Below, piece after piece: positions 44,432 to 54,182 of a DNA stretch of 64,000 nt. Source of the DNA: Peptostreptococcus faecalis (GTDB taxonomy: Bacteria > Bacillota > Clostridia > Peptostreptococcales > Peptostreptococcaceae). The first letter of the stretch is position 1. The number at the start of each line of letters is the position of its first letter. Below the pieces are notes generated by a model. The model searched no databases. It was given only the letters and a program-made list of their open reading frames with translations, and was not told the DNA's origin. Both the position numbers and the translations under genes were made by a program. The stretch lies in NCBI RefSeq assembly GCF_900240845.1, contig NZ_OERU01000001.1, positions 310,001-374,000 on the forward strand. The letters run 5' to 3'.

Positions 44432-44869
44432 TTATTTTTCTAATGCAGATATTTTATCTACTCTTTTCTGATGTCTTCCACCTTCAAAAGAAGAATTCAA
44501 ATAAGCATCTACTATATCTATTCCAAGACCAATACCCGTTACTCTTTCTCCAAGAGCAATCATATTTGCATCGTTGTGTGCCTTAGTCATTCTAGCAGAA
44601 AAAGTATCTCCCAAAGTAGCACATCTTATACCCTTAACTTTATTTGCTGCTATTCCAATTCCAATACCTGTTCCACAAACTAATATTCCACATTCAGTTT
44701 CTCCACTAGCCACGCTTTTTGCAGCTTTTTCAGCGTAGTCCGGATAATCCACAGACTCATTTGAATTTGTTCCAAAATCAATTACTTCGTAATTATTTTT
44801 TTCAAGGTATTTTTTAATTTCATTTTTTAAATTTAGACCACCATGGTCACATGCTAATGCTATTTTCAT
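44432..44869 (-). CDS. rpiB: Ribose-5-phosphate isomerase B
   Basis: A 145-residue RpiB of the LacAB_rpiB family. It opens with IALACDHGGLNLK, has the active-site Cys in GILVCGTGIGI (about residue 66) and the catalytic HNDANMIALGERV segment. It interconverts ribose-5-phosphate and ribulose-5-phosphate. It lies 12 bases after the Sua5-type gene; GGAGG precedes the ATG. Confidence 0.96.
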   Translation of the reverse strand: MKIALACDHGGLNLKNEIKKYLEKNNYEVIDFGTNSNESVDYPDYAEKAAKSVASGETECGILVCGTGIGIGIAANKVKGIRCATLGDTFSARMTKAHNDANMIALGERVTGIGLGIDIVDAYLNSSFEGGRHQKRVDKISALEK

Positions 44870-44881
44870 AATTTCCTCCAG

Positions 44882-45922
44882 TTATAATTTTATTATTTTA
44901 TACCCAGCTGATTTTTTCAGCCTATTCATTATAGTAATACCTAAGTCCTTCTCTTCATAACTTTCGGCATATGCTATATCAATTCCTTTATTATCCAATT
45001 CTATTAAACAATCAAAAAGGTTCTTTGCTACATCTTCGTAAGTTTCTCCTAGCGTAAATGTTTGAGCGTTGTACATGGCTTTATTTTTATTTAGACACAA
45101 CACTCCTGTTTTTAATCCCTTTTCTTTGTTTTCATCGTTTAGCTCGTTAATTTTTTTTGCAACTTCTTTTTGATCGCCTTCAACTATAAATACTTCCGCT
45201 TTCGGAGAGTAGTGAGTGTATTTCATACCCGGAGCTTTCGCTTTTTGATTATCATCTTTATTCATAATAGATGGATCAATCTTCACCTCTCCCAACACCT
45301 CAGACAGCATTTCTAGTGTTATGCTTCCCGGTCTAAGAATTACCACTTCTCCTCCAGATAAATCTATTATCGTAGATTCCACACCAAAGTTACAAGCCCC
45401 ACCAAGAAGTATTCCATCAACTCTGCCATTCATATCTTTTAATATGTGTTCTGGCTTAGTTGGTGACGGTTTTCCGGACAAATTTGCAGAAGGCGCTGCA
45501 ATTGGTACTCCAGAAGCTTTTATCAAAGACCTTGCTACCTTATCTGAAGGCATCCTAATAGCTACAGTATCCAATCCGCCACTGGTTACATTAGGTATTG
45601 ACCTTTTCTTTTTAAATACAATAGTGAGTGGCCCTGGCCAAAATTTTTCCATCAGAAGCTTTGCTCTACCATCTACTTCCTCTACCAAGTCATGTATATC
45701 ATCTACTTCTGCAATATGTACCAATAATGGATTATCACTTGGTCTTCCCTTAGCTACATATATTTTTTTTGCAGCAGATTCATCTAAAGCATTCGCTCCT
45801 ATACCGTATACCGTTTCAGTTGGAAATATAACTGTCTTTCCTTCTTTTAACATTTTTCCAAAAATATCAATTATTTTGTAATCAATATTTTCAGAGTCAA
45901 TATTCATTATAATCGTTTCCAT
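44882..45922 (-). CDS. L-threonylcarbamoyladenylate synthase (Sua5/YwlC type)
   Basis: A 346-residue Sua5-type enzyme with a YrdC domain in the first 200 residues (KTVIFPTETVYGIGANAL, KGRPSDNPLLVHI, VAIRMPSD, SANLSGKPSPT) and a C-terminal Sua5 domain. It makes threonylcarbamoyl-AMP from threonine, bicarbonate and ATP for the t6A37 modification of tRNA. GGAAGG lies 10 bases before the ATG at 45922. A terminator separates it from prfA upstream; rpiB follows closely. Confidence 0.95.
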   Translation of the reverse strand: METIIMNIDSENIDYKIIDIFGKMLKEGKTVIFPTETVYGIGANALDESAAKKIYVAKGRPSDNPLLVHIAEVDDIHDLVEEVDGRAKLLMEKFWPGPLTIVFKKKRSIPNVTSGGLDTVAIRMPSDKVARSLIKASGVPIAAPSANLSGKPSPTKPEHILKDMNGRVDGILLGGACNFGVESTIIDLSGGEVVILRPGSITLEMLSEVLGEVKIDPSIMNKDDNQKAKAPGMKYTHYSPKAEVFIVEGDQKEVAKKINELNDENKEKGLKTGVLCLNKNKAMYNAQTFTLGETYEDVAKNLFDCLIELDNKGIDIAYAESYEEKDLGITIMNRLKKSAGYKIIKL

Positions 45923-45969
45923 TGATTATCGACCTTCCATTTTTATTAATTTCCGTTTTTACAAAAAAT

Positions 45970-46001
45970 AAAGAGACTTCGGATCAACCAAAGCCTCTTT
46001 A
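45970..46001 (-). terminator. Terminator after prfA
   Basis: On the minus strand AAAGAGGCTTTGG pairs with CCGAAGTCTCTTT with two mismatches and runs into TATTTTTTG. It lies about 120 bases after the prfA stop. Confidence 0.75.
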
Positions 46002-46123
46002 TGGCGTATCCATTTCACACTATCTTGAGATTTACTGTATACACACCTAATTTATAAGATCAACTAACTTCTATCAAAAATACACCTTATTACATAATTA
46101 CATAATAAAATATGTTTATTTTT

Positions 46124-47194
46124 TTATTGTTCTACAGAAGACATCTTTTCAGTCTGATCAACTGTTATTAAAGCATCTATCATTTCGTCTAAATCTCCAT
46201 CGATAAATGAATCCAACTTATAAAGCGTCAAGTTTATTCTATGATCACTTACTCTACCTTGAGGGAAATTATATGTTCTAATTCTCTCAGATCTATCACC
46301 CGTTCCTACTTGGCTTTTTCTTTCTGCAGCAATATCTTTTTGCTGATCTGCTAAAGCCTTGTCATATAATCTTGCCTTTAAAATCTTCATAGCTTTTTCT
46401 TTATTCTTTAGCTGAGATTTTTCATCCTGACAAGATACCACTTCACCAGTAGGTATGTGTGTAAGTCTAACCGCAGAGTCTGTAGTATTAACACTCTGTC
46501 CTCCATTACCCGAAGATCTAAACACGTCTACTCTTATGTCATCTGGATTTACATCTATTTCTACATCCTCAACTTCTGGAAGTACCGCTACGGTTGCAGT
46601 AGAAGTATGAACTCTACCACCTGATTCTGTAGTAGGTATTCTTTGAACTCTATGAACACCTGATTCATATTTTAGTCTGGAATATGCTCCCTTACCCTTT
46701 ATCATAAAAGAAACTTCTTTGTATCCTCCAACTCCTGTCTCATTTGAGCCTAAAAGAGCCGTTTTCCATCCATTTCTTTCCGCATACCTACAATACATCC
46801 TAAATAAATCACCTGCAAACAATGCAGCTTCATCGCCACCTGCTCCACCTCTGATTTCAACTATTACGTTCTTTTCATCATTAGGATCTTTTGGAACTAG
46901 CAATACCTTTAAGTCCTGTTCTATTATCGCGATACTTTTTTCAGCCTCTGATAATTCCATCTTCGCTAATTCTCTTAAATCTTCATCACTTTCTTCTTCC
47001 AATATTTGTTTTGATTCAGATATTATTTCATCGGCCATTCTATATTCTCTATACTTCATGACAATTGGTTCTAATTCTGATGTTTCCTTCATTAGTTTTT
47101 GCCATGTAGGTTGGTCGCTTATAATATCTGGATTTGCTACTTTTTCACTAAGTTCTTTATATTTATCTTCTAAAACTCTAAGCTTATTTAGCAT
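46124..47194 (-). CDS. prfA: Peptide chain release factor 1
   Basis: A 356-residue class I release factor. The peptidyl-hydrolysis motif GGQ is visible in [21 protein letters not shown] (about residue 230), and the stop-codon recognition domain lies around 110-200. RF1 reads UAA and UAG. The gene follows prmC, whose product methylates the Gln of this GGQ, a conserved pairing. GAAAGGTGG lies before the ATG. Confidence 0.97.
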   Translation of the reverse strand: MLNKLRVLEDKYKELSEKVANPDIISDQPTWQKLMKETSELEPIVMKYREYRMADEIISESKQILEEESDEDLRELAKMELSEAEKSIAIIEQDLKVLLVPKDPNDEKNVIVEIRGGAGGDEAALFAGDLFRMYCRYAERNGWKTALLGSNETGVGGYKEVSFMIKGKGAYSRLKYESGVHRVQRIPTTESGGRVHTSTATVAVLPEVEDVEIDVNPDDIRVDVFRSSGNGGQSVNTTDSAVRLTHIPTGEVVSCQDEKSQLKNKEKAMKILKARLYDKALADQQKDIAAERKSQVGTGDRSERIRTYNFPQGRVSDHRINLTLYKLDSFIDGDLDEMIDALITVDQTEKMSSVEQ

Positions 47195-47325
47195 TAAAAT
47201 CCACCTTTCTGTTTTTTATACACTCTTTAACAATTCAATTAAATTCCATCTATATTTTTAATATATGCCAATCATAAATTATACCATATTTAGCTAATTT
47301 TCTCAATAGAATTGAAATTAAATAG

Positions 47326-48210
47326 CTAGCTTTTTTGAGCTGCTACCAATCTATCAATTCCTTGAATATCTTTATCTTTACATATGTTTTTATACCCGCA
47401 TTCTTTCAATTTCAAGCTTATTTCATCCGCTTGATCATGACCTGATTCAAGTATTATAATTCCATCTTCACTCAAAAAGTCTCTTGAATCCTCTATTATC
47501 CTGTTGTAGATATCCATGCCACTTTTACCTCCACTGAGAGCTAGATGAGGCTCATATTCCTTAACATCATCTTGAAGCATTGGAATTACGTCCTCTTTTA
47601 TGTACGGCGGATTTGAAACAATTATATCCACCTTTCCCTTGAGCGAAATCAATTTTTCTGATTTAAATAAATCTGACTCTATAATCTCTATATTTTTTAC
47701 GCCTAGATTTTTAGAGTTTTTCTCAATTACCTCTATTGCTCCTGGTGATATATCGACAGCGATGAAATTTGTGTTTATTTTTTTATCATCTACCATCTTA
47801 GATATGCTAAGTGCTATTGCTCCCGATCCAGAACACATATCGATTACTGTCAACGATTTTTTTTCCGTCGATTTATTTTTTAATGTATCTATTGCATACT
47901 CAACTATCAGCTCTGTATCTGGTCTTGGTATAAGCACATTTTCATCAACATAAAATTCAAATCCCATAAATTCTTTTTTATTTAAAATGTATGCAATTGG
48001 CATTTTTTGCCTTCTTTTTTCAAACAGCTCTAAAAAGCTATTTATTTGATTATCATCTAATTCTAAATCATAATTCATCATTAATTTTATTCTATCATCA
48101 TACCCCAAAACCTTGCATAATAGGATTTCTACATCCAGTCTAGGAGTTTCACTTATTCCTTCTAATTTATCTGAATACGCAATAATTATATCTTTTATTA
48201 AGGTTGCCAT
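47326..48210 (-). CDS. prmC: Release factor glutamine methyltransferase
   Basis: A 294-residue PrmC/HemK. A helical N-terminal domain (1-90, with the RRQKMPIAYILNKKEFMG segment) is followed by a SAM-dependent methylase with motif I DMCSGSGAIALS (about 130-141) and catalytic NPPYIKED. It methylates the GGQ glutamine of release factors. It lies 131 bases upstream of prfA on the same strand. AAGGAG precedes the ATG. Confidence 0.96.
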   Translation of the reverse strand: MATLIKDIIIAYSDKLEGISETPRLDVEILLCKVLGYDDRIKLMMNYDLELDDNQINSFLELFEKRRQKMPIAYILNKKEFMGFEFYVDENVLIPRPDTELIVEYAIDTLKNKSTEKKSLTVIDMCSGSGAIALSISKMVDDKKINTNFIAVDISPGAIEVIEKNSKNLGVKNIEIIESDLFKSEKLISLKGKVDIIVSNPPYIKEDVIPMLQDDVKEYEPHLALSGGKSGMDIYNRIIEDSRDFLSEDGIIILESGHDQADEISLKLKECGYKNICKDKDIQGIDRLVAAQKS

Positions 48211-48337
48211 AGTTAAAATTCTCCTTTTTTACTAAAGTTTATTATATCACATCTTGCACTCCTTACATTGTTAATTTTTTTTTGAAATGCTATAATATAA
48301 GATGTTTTATATTAATAAATAAATGGAGAAATTTATT

Positions 48338-49051
48338 ATGAGTAAAAAGAAAATAAAAAAAATTATAATTAACTCCCTTCCTATAGCTTTGGGATATATA
48401 TCTTTGGGTTTTATGGGAGGAGCAATGATTCAAAAAAGTGGATTTAATTTGATAGAAATAATGTTGTTTTCCGTTCTAGTTTTTTCTGGGAGTGCTGTAT
48501 TTATAGCTGCTAATGTGCTTCAAGCTGGTATATATCCGCAAGTTGCGATTACTCTAACAGCTACTATAATCATTATGAACTTAAGAAATATATTATATAG
48601 TTCTTCCTTAGCTTGCGAAAATTTACCTCTAAAGGGTTGGAAAAGGGTTCTTTTTTCTCAATTTGTAGCAGACGAAACTTTTGCACTAAATAAAATTATG
48701 TTGCATAAAGATCCTGAATGGGACTCTGATTGTGCCTTATATATTAATATTTTAGGTGGAATATACGGTCTAATTGGAAATGCTCTCGGTGGATATTTTG
48801 GTGAAATAATAGATATTCCGCTTGATTTAGGTTTTTTTATGATGTCTAGTATGTTCGTAATACTATTGGTACTGCAAATCAATAATAAATTAGACGTTTT
48901 TATGATTGCAATTTCAGCTATTATATCATATTTGATTCTAAGCATCTACCAAGGTGGTCTAGATTTAATAATTATAGCTTTAATTGTAACTACAATAGGA
49001 TATTTCTTAGATAAATCAAATGAGAAAAGGATGGTAAGTAAAAATGAGTGA
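48338..49051 (+). CDS. azlC: Branched-chain amino acid exporter, large subunit (AzlC family)
   Basis: A 237-residue membrane protein of the AzlC family with about five to six helices and family segments LPIALGYISLGFMGGAM near the start, FSGSAVFIAANVL and NLRNILYSSSLA. With AzlD it exports branched-chain amino acids or analogues. The ATG at 48338 is preceded by GGAGA; an ATG five codons upstream lies within that site. It overlaps azlD by 8 bases and is divergent from prmC. Confidence 0.9.
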   Translation: MSKKKIKKIIINSLPIALGYISLGFMGGAMIQKSGFNLIEIMLFSVLVFSGSAVFIAANVLQAGIYPQVAITLTATIIIMNLRNILYSSSLACENLPLKGWKRVLFSQFVADETFALNKIMLHKDPEWDSDCALYINILGGIYGLIGNALGGYFGEIIDIPLDLGFFMMSSMFVILLVLQINNKLDVFMIAISAIISYLILSIYQGGLDLIIIALIVTTIGYFLDKSNEKRMVSKNE

Positions 49052-49367
49052 TAGCATATTAAAATTTGGAATTATTTTTACATCTTTTATATTTATGTTT
49101 CTTATGAGATATTTACCATTTGCTATTTTAGGCAATAAAAGTACATCTCGTGAATTTGATCGTTTTATTAAATACATCCCCACAGGAGTATTTACAGCAC
49201 TGATTGTAAAAGATGTTTTTTTCAAAGATGGAAAAATATTTCTTTCTCCTGAAAATATAAAACTATTACCTCTTTTAGCTGTAATTTTAATTTCTCTGAA
49301 ATTTAAAAATATCGGTCTCTCTGTAATATCCGGAGGAATAATAATCTATATTTTTATGATGATATAA
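49044..49367 (+). CDS. azlD: Branched-chain amino acid exporter, small subunit (AzlD family)
   Basis: A 107-residue membrane protein with about four helices, fitting AzlD (MRYLPFAILG, then FIKYIPTGVFTALIV). It overlaps the end of azlC and is followed by a terminator. The pair makes an exporter complex. Confidence 0.9.
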   Translation: MSDSILKFGIIFTSFIFMFLMRYLPFAILGNKSTSREFDRFIKYIPTGVFTALIVKDVFFKDGKIFLSPENIKLLPLLAVILISLKFKNIGLSVISGGIIIYIFMMI

Positions 49368-49382
49368 TTTTTTATTTTGTAC

Positions 49383-49412
49383 AAAAAAAGACTCTTTAAA
49401 AGAGTCTTTTTT
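49383..49412. terminator. Terminator of azlCD
   Basis: AAAAAAGACTCTTT pairs with AAAGAGTCTTTTTT directly after the azlD stop, with a T-run on the plus strand. Confidence 0.92.
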
Positions 49413-49469
49413 ATTGTCTTTATTAATATTTTAAAAATACGATATAAATTTGTTCTTTTGACTTAAACA

Positions 49470-49497
49470 AAAAAGGGCAGCACAAAGCTGCCTTTTA
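49470..49497 (-). terminator. Terminator of rpmE
   Basis: AAAAGGGCAGC pairs with GCTGCCTTTT around a five-base loop. On the minus strand a TTTTTTG tail follows; it lies about 50 bases after the rpmE stop. Confidence 0.9.
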
Positions 49498-49547
49498 ATC
49501 ATCAGTTAACCTGTAAATTAAACTCTAAATGTTTATTTACAAAAGTC

Positions 49548-49748
49548 CTACTCCATGTTGAATCTCTTCTTGAACTTATCGATTCTTCCACCCTTTTCAA
49601 CATTCTTCTGCTTACCAGTATAGAATGGATGGCACTCAGAACAAATTTCAACTTTAATTTCGTCCTTTGTCGAACCTGCCATAAAAGTATTTCCACATGC
49701 ACAACGAACTTCAACTTCATTGTAGTTTGGCTGTATATCCTTCTTCAT
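49548..49748 (-). CDS. rpmE: 50S ribosomal protein L31, zinc-binding form
   Basis: A 66-residue L31 with four Cys ligands in two pairs (RCACGN at about 16-19 and [14 protein letters not shown] at about 36-45), the zinc-containing form. It lies downstream of rho on the same strand, an arrangement common in Firmicutes. AAGGAG precedes the ATG. Confidence 0.97.
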   Translation of the reverse strand: MKKDIQPNYNEVEVRCACGNTFMAGSTKDEIKVEICSECHPFYTGKQKNVEKGGRIDKFKKRFNME

Positions 49749-49856
49749 AGCTATATAACTCCTTTCATCGTAAAATAATGAATTTATTCCATCCTTGTAA
49801 TTTCAACTTCCTTATTATATCATAAGAAAAATTCTAATTCAATGATTTTATAAATT

Positions 49857-51317
49857 CTAATTAAAATTTATTTTTTTTGTTAAATCAATAAACTCTTTAT
49901 TGCTTTTTATTTTTTTTAATTCTTCAATTATTCTATCTACAAAAATTTGAGAACTTTCATCTCCAAATGCTCGCCTCAACTTATATACAACTTCCATCTC
50001 TTCACTAGTCAACAATAAGTCTTCTCTTCTAGTACCCGATTTATATATATCTATAGCTGGGAATATTCTTTTTTCTGCGAGAGTTCTGTCTAGATGAAGC
50101 TCCATATTACCTGTACCCTTAAATTCCTCAAATATAACATCATCCATTCTAGACCCTGTATCTACAAGTGCTGTCCCCAAAATTGTCAATGATCCACCGC
50201 CTCTAATATTTCTTGCAGCTCCAAAAAACTTTTTAGGTCCATGAAGAGCACCAGGATCCAACCCACCAGACAAGGTTCTTCCTGTAGGATTAATAGTAAG
50301 ATTGTATGCTCTTGCTAGTCTTGTAATACTATCTAAAAGTATTATTACATCTTTTCCATGCTCAACTAACCTCTGAGCTCTATTCAGCACCATTTCTGCT
50401 ACTTTCACATGATGAGACGCAGCTTGATCGAAAGTTGAATATATTACTTCGCCATTAATAGACTCTTTCATATCAGTCACTTCTTCCGGTCTTTCATCTA
50501 TTAACAGTACTATTAAAGTCATCTCTGGATAATTTTGAGATATGCTATTTGCCACTTTTTTTAGCAAAACAGTCTTACCTACTTTTGGAGGCGCAACAAT
50601 AAGTCCTCTTTGACCTTTTCCTATAGGTGAGAATAAATCTATAATCCTAGTTGAAAGAGGTTCATTTCCAGTCTCTAATTTCAATTTTTCATTTGGATAA
50701 ATAGCTGTCAATTGTTCAAAAGGAACTCTGTTTCTTGCAGTTGATGGATCTTCATCATTTACTTTGTTGATGTACATAAGTCCTTTAAATCGCTCATTTG
50801 AGTTTTCCGGCTTTGTAAGTCCTGCAACTAGGTCGCCGGTCTTCATTCCAAATTTTCTAATTTGATTGGGAGATACGTAAATGTCATTTTCTGTAGACAA
50901 ATAGTTGCTTCCTCTCAAAAATCCAAATCCATCTGGCAATATTTCCAACACTCCTTGAACTTTATTCTTTTCGTCATTGGATAAATTACCTACATATGAT
51001 TCTGTTTTTTCAGTGCTATTCGAGTTTAAAGAGGTTCTTCCTTCATGTCTAGAATTCATTTTTCTTGCTTCTTGTTGTTCACTTTTTTCATTTGAATTTT
51101 TTTCTTCAAAATTTTTAGAACTATACTCATCTAAATTCCGTTTTTCTTTCATTTCCTTTAAGTCAATTTTTTCTGAATTCATTTTCTCCACTATTAAGTC
51201 TATTAATTCACCCTTTTTATATTTAGTTACTGATTTAATACCTAATTCTTTTGATATTATTCTAAGTTCAACTATACTTTCTTTTTTTAATTCTTCACTA
51301 TTATTGATACCTGCCAT
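49857..51317 (-). CDS. rho: Transcription termination factor Rho with charged linker
   Basis: A 486-residue Rho. The N-terminal Rho_N helical domain (residues about 5-48) is followed by a Glu/Lys/Asn/Ser-rich linker (about 50-120), the cold-shock-like RNA-binding domain ([14 protein letters not shown]...), and the RecA-like ATPase with Walker [24 protein letters not shown] and the GRTLSGG...R region. It is a hexameric helicase that ends transcripts lacking intrinsic terminators. The linker makes it longer than the 419-residue E. coli protein; such inserts occur in other Gram-positives. CGGAGG precedes the ATG. Confidence 0.97.
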   Translation of the reverse strand: MAGINNSEELKKESIVELRIISKELGIKSVTKYKKGELIDLIVEKMNSEKIDLKEMKEKRNLDEYSSKNFEEKNSNEKSEQQEARKMNSRHEGRTSLNSNSTEKTESYVGNLSNDEKNKVQGVLEILPDGFGFLRGSNYLSTENDIYVSPNQIRKFGMKTGDLVAGLTKPENSNERFKGLMYINKVNDEDPSTARNRVPFEQLTAIYPNEKLKLETGNEPLSTRIIDLFSPIGKGQRGLIVAPPKVGKTVLLKKVANSISQNYPEMTLIVLLIDERPEEVTDMKESINGEVIYSTFDQAASHHVKVAEMVLNRAQRLVEHGKDVIILLDSITRLARAYNLTINPTGRTLSGGLDPGALHGPKKFFGAARNIRGGGSLTILGTALVDTGSRMDDVIFEEFKGTGNMELHLDRTLAEKRIFPAIDIYKSGTRREDLLLTSEEMEVVYKLRRAFGDESSQIFVDRIIEELKKIKSNKEFIDLTKKINFN

Positions 51318-51332
51318 AGCAACCTCCGGGCA

Positions 51333-51443
51333 TTAATTATTAAACAGTATGCTGATTGTAAATGCAACACTTGATATTGCAAACATCAGTGCGATTGAAA
51401 TAGCAACTATTTTTTGCATGTATTTCTTTTTATTTTTTGACAT
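51333..51443 (-). CDS. 36-residue single-helix membrane peptide (DUF4044-like)
   Basis: This small frame starts one base after the galU stop, with AAGGAG inside the end of galU, so translation coupling is likely. The product begins MSKNKKKYMQKIV and then forms a single hydrophobic helix to residue 33, ending LFNN. The lysine-rich start and one helix resemble the DUF4044 group of tiny membrane proteins in Firmicutes. Its function is unknown. It lies between galU and rho on the minus strand. Confidence 0.7.
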   Translation of the reverse strand: MSKNKKKYMQKIVAISIALMFAISSVAFTISILFNN

Positions 51444-51444
51444 C

Positions 51445-52341
51445 TTATTTCTCCTTGGCATTTTCTTTTTCACATACGCTAGTTATATATTCCAAAAATC
51501 CATCTCTCAACTCTGGTCTCTTTAGAGCAAAATCAACTGTTGCCTGTAAAAATCCTTGTTTGTCTCCCAAGTCATATCTACGACCTTCAAATACATATGC
51601 ATACATATCATTTTTTTCACTCAATTCCTCTAATGCATCAGTAAGCTGAACTTCACCATTTTTACCTGGAGGTAAATCTCCTAGAATATCAAATATTTCA
51701 GGAGTAATTATATATCTTCCCAGTATTGCCATATTTGAAGGGGCGCTATCAGCATCTGGTTTCTCAACAAGAGATTTCACTTTATATGTGTCCCCAGCAA
51801 CTTTTTCTCCATCTACTATTCCATACTTATCGGTATTTTCTCTTTCCACTTCTTGTACCCCAAGAATAGTCGTATTGTATTTATCATACGCATCAACAAG
51901 CTGTTTTAAACATGGTTTCCCATCGCCATTATCCACTATGTCATCTCCAAGCATAACTGCGAATGGTTCGTTACCTATAAAATATCTGGCACAATATATT
52001 GCATCACCTAACCCTTTAGGCTCTTTCTGTCTTATATAATGTATGTTTACCATGTTAGATATATTTCTAACCACTTGTAATAATTCTTCTTTTCCCTTGT
52101 TTTCAAGCTCCAGTTCTAGCTCTACAGATTTATCAAAATGATCCTCTATAGATTTTTTATTTCTTCCTGTTATTATTAAGATTTCTTCTACTCCAGAAGC
52201 AACTGCCTCTTCTATAATATATTGTAATGTAGGTTTATCTACAATAGGTAACATTTCCTTAGGTTGTGCCTTTGTAGCTGGCAAAAATCTAGTACCTAAT
52301 CCAGCTGCTGGTATTACGGCTTTTTTTACTGTAGTTTTCAT
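51445..52341 (-). CDS. galU: UTP-glucose-1-phosphate uridylyltransferase
   Basis: A 298-residue nucleotidyltransferase. It begins VKKAVIPAAGLGTRFLPATKAQPKEMLP (substrate-loop signature with the Gly-rich turn and Lys) and has EKPDADSAPSNMAILGRYI and KNGEVQLTDALEEL. It makes UDP-glucose from UTP and glucose-1-phosphate for envelope glycolipids. The ATG at 52341 lies behind GGAGA; the longer frame from 52380 adds 13 residues not seen in the family. Confidence 0.96.
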   Translation of the reverse strand: MKTTVKKAVIPAAGLGTRFLPATKAQPKEMLPIVDKPTLQYIIEEAVASGVEEILIITGRNKKSIEDHFDKSVELELELENKGKEELLQVVRNISNMVNIHYIRQKEPKGLGDAIYCARYFIGNEPFAVMLGDDIVDNGDGKPCLKQLVDAYDKYNTTILGVQEVERENTDKYGIVDGEKVAGDTYKVKSLVEKPDADSAPSNMAILGRYIITPEIFDILGDLPPGKNGEVQLTDALEELSEKNDMYAYVFEGRRYDLGDKQGFLQATVDFALKRPELRDGFLEYITSVCEKENAKEK

Positions 52342-52404
52342 AAAAATCATCTCCTGTTCACTTTGTTTGATTCTATTCAATCTATGATATATAAATACTT
52401 CACC

Positions 52405-53328
52405 TTATTTATTTGAAACGCAGTATAATACACCTTCTAGGTTATCATATTCGCTTATCTTTATGGAATTAATACCCAGTTCTTTCATTATTTCTTCTAA
52501 TATCAACTCTCCAGGTAATATAATTTCCGCCCTTTTAGGCTGCAGACCTATAATTTTTCTTCTATCTTCTATTTTTTTTGAGTTTATATATTTTATTTGA
52601 GATTCAATATTTGAAATTGTTATTGTGCTCTCATGAATTTTGTCCATTGAATATGTTTCCAACTTTTGGTTTATAGCTGAAACAGAGGTTATAGTTCCAC
52701 CTATTCCCACTGTTGTTAGATTGTAGTTCTTTGATTTGATATAGTCAATTGTAGGCATAATTTTATTTTTAATATATTCTCTCATTTTACCCATTAGTTC
52801 TTCTGACTCAGGTTTATCTGAAGCAAATATTTCTGACATAACTAATGCGCCTAAATCAATGCTTTTTTCGTAATATATTTTCTTACTATCACCAAGAATC
52901 AACTCTGTTGACCCTCCGCCTATATCTATTACTAGAATTGTATCCGTATCATCTAATGTGATTCCGCCTACAACTCCTTTATACCCATAATAAGCTTCTT
53001 TATCTCCATCTATTACATCTACATCAATTCCTGTCAGTTCTTTTGCCATGGATATAAACTTATACTTATTTTTAGCGTTTCTAAGCGCTGCGGTCCCGAC
53101 ACATACAATTTTTTCACAGCCATATGTATCGCAAATTTCTTTGAACTTTCTTAACGCTTCTAAGTTTCTTTGTATGGCTTCTTCGCTTATATTACCAAAT
53201 TCATCAACACCAAGACCTAATCTAGTCGTATCAATTATTTTTTTTCGCTCAATAAAATTACTACCTTCCATTTCTGAAAGCAATAATCTCATAGAGTTTG
53301 TGCCTATGTCAATCGCTCCGTATTTCAT
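52405..53328 (-). CDS. Ppx/GppA-type phosphatase
   Basis: A 307-residue ASKHA-fold enzyme equal to the catalytic N-terminal part of Ppx/GppA. It begins YGAIDIGTNSMRLLL (phosphate loop 1) and has VIDIGGGSTELIL (loop 2, about 130-142) and GIGGTITSVSA. It hydrolyses polyphosphate or guanosine pentaphosphate; which is not decided here. The E. coli enzymes have an additional C-terminal HD-like half that is absent, as in other short bacterial forms. It lies 8 bases after rqcP. Confidence 0.92.
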   Translation of the reverse strand: MKYGAIDIGTNSMRLLLSEMEGSNFIERKKIIDTTRLGLGVDEFGNISEEAIQRNLEALRKFKEICDTYGCEKIVCVGTAALRNAKNKYKFISMAKELTGIDVDVIDGDKEAYYGYKGVVGGITLDDTDTILVIDIGGGSTELILGDSKKIYYEKSIDLGALVMSEIFASDKPESEELMGKMREYIKNKIMPTIDYIKSKNYNLTTVGIGGTITSVSAINQKLETYSMDKIHESTITISNIESQIKYINSKKIEDRRKIIGLQPKRAEIILPGELILEEIMKELGINSIKISEYDNLEGVLYCVSNK

Positions 53329-53336
53329 GTCTTCAC

Positions 53337-53576
53337 CTATATTATCTCGTATAGCTCTTTCGCCTCGTCTTTTAAAACGTGTTCTTTAATAGCTGCAATT
53401 TTATATTCCACTATCTTTTCGCCAAATGTTATTTTTAATATATCTCCTATTTTTACTTCTGAAGATGATTTTGCAACCTTACCATTTATTTCCACAAGTC
53501 CTTTTTCACATGCCTCTTTGGCTACAGTTCTTCTTTTTATTATTCTTGATACTTTTAAATATTTATCTAATCTCAT
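53337..53576 (-). CDS. rqcP: S4-domain RNA-binding protein of ribosome quality control (RqcP)
   Basis: A 79-residue protein made of one S4 domain (MRLDKYLKVSRIIKRRTVAKEACEKG, then VEINGKVAKSSSEVKIGD). It is the YabO/RqcP type, which stabilises the P-site tRNA during C-terminal tail synthesis on stalled 50S subunits by RqcH. Position near hup and mazG matches B. subtilis yabO. AAGAGG precedes the ATG. Confidence 0.93.
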   Translation of the reverse strand: MRLDKYLKVSRIIKRRTVAKEACEKGLVEINGKVAKSSSEVKIGDILKITFGEKIVEYKIAAIKEHVLKDEAKELYEII

Positions 53577-53660
53577 TTTTTAACCTCTTTTTATTTCTCA
53601 TAAATTTCTAACTATTAATATATATACCTCTTGATTGTATCATATTTTGATTATATTTAA

Positions 53661-53699
53661 AATAGCGTAGGATCTGACGTAAAGTCCGCGTACGCTATT
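53661..53699. promoter_or_regulatory. GC-richer hairpin between hup and rqcP
   Basis: AATAGCGTA (53661-53669) pairs with TACGCTATT (53691-53699), with an inner GGA/TCC pairing. It lies 85-120 bases upstream of rqcP and is separate from the hup terminator. The minus-strand tail TTTTAAAT is weak for a terminator, so a regulatory role is possible. Confidence 0.4.
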
Positions 53700-53736
53700 A
53701 AAAGACAACTTTATATATTCACTCATAAATTATTGT

Positions 53737-53780
53737 AAAAAAAGATAGCATCGACAATTTTTAAAAATGCCAATACTATC
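53737..53780 (-). terminator. Terminator of hup
   Basis: On the minus strand GATAGTATTGGCA pairs imperfectly with TTGTCGATGCTATC and is followed by TTTTTTTAC, just after the hup stop. Confidence 0.85.
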
Positions 53781-53793
53781 TCAGTAGTTTTAT

Positions 53794-54072
53794 CTATTTG
53801 TTCACTAGCTCTTTAAGACCTTTTCCAGCTTTGAACACAGGTGCCTTTGAAGCAGGAATCTGAATAACTTCTTCTGGCTTTCTTGGGTTTCTTCCAGATC
53901 TAGCAGCTCTTTCTCTAGTTTCGAAAGTTCCGAATCCAACTAACTGCACTTTATCTCCTGCAACTAGAGTTTCTTCTACAACCTTCATGAACGCGTTAAG
54001 AGACAGTTCACTTTCCTTCTTAGTTAGGTTACTCTTTTCTGCCATTTTAGCAACTAATTCTGCCTTGTTCAC
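53794..54072 (-). CDS. hup: DNA-binding protein HU
   Basis: A 92-residue HU. It begins MNKAELVAKMAEKSNLTKKESE and has the DNA-embracing arm with RAARSGRNPRKPEEVIQIPA. It binds DNA without sequence preference and bends it. It starts at GTG behind AGGAGG. Its place next to mazG is conserved in clostridia. Confidence 0.98.
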   Translation of the reverse strand: MNKAELVAKMAEKSNLTKKESELSLNAFMKVVEETLVAGDKVQLVGFGTFETRERAARSGRNPRKPEEVIQIPASKAPVFKAGKGLKELVNK

Positions 54073-54182
54073 AATAATTACCTCCTGTAGTGATATATTT
54101 TTACAACTTAAATTTCTTAGAATTTATTTCTCGTTGACAACATTATTATACATAAGTTTTGGCTATATTTCAATGTTTTTTA

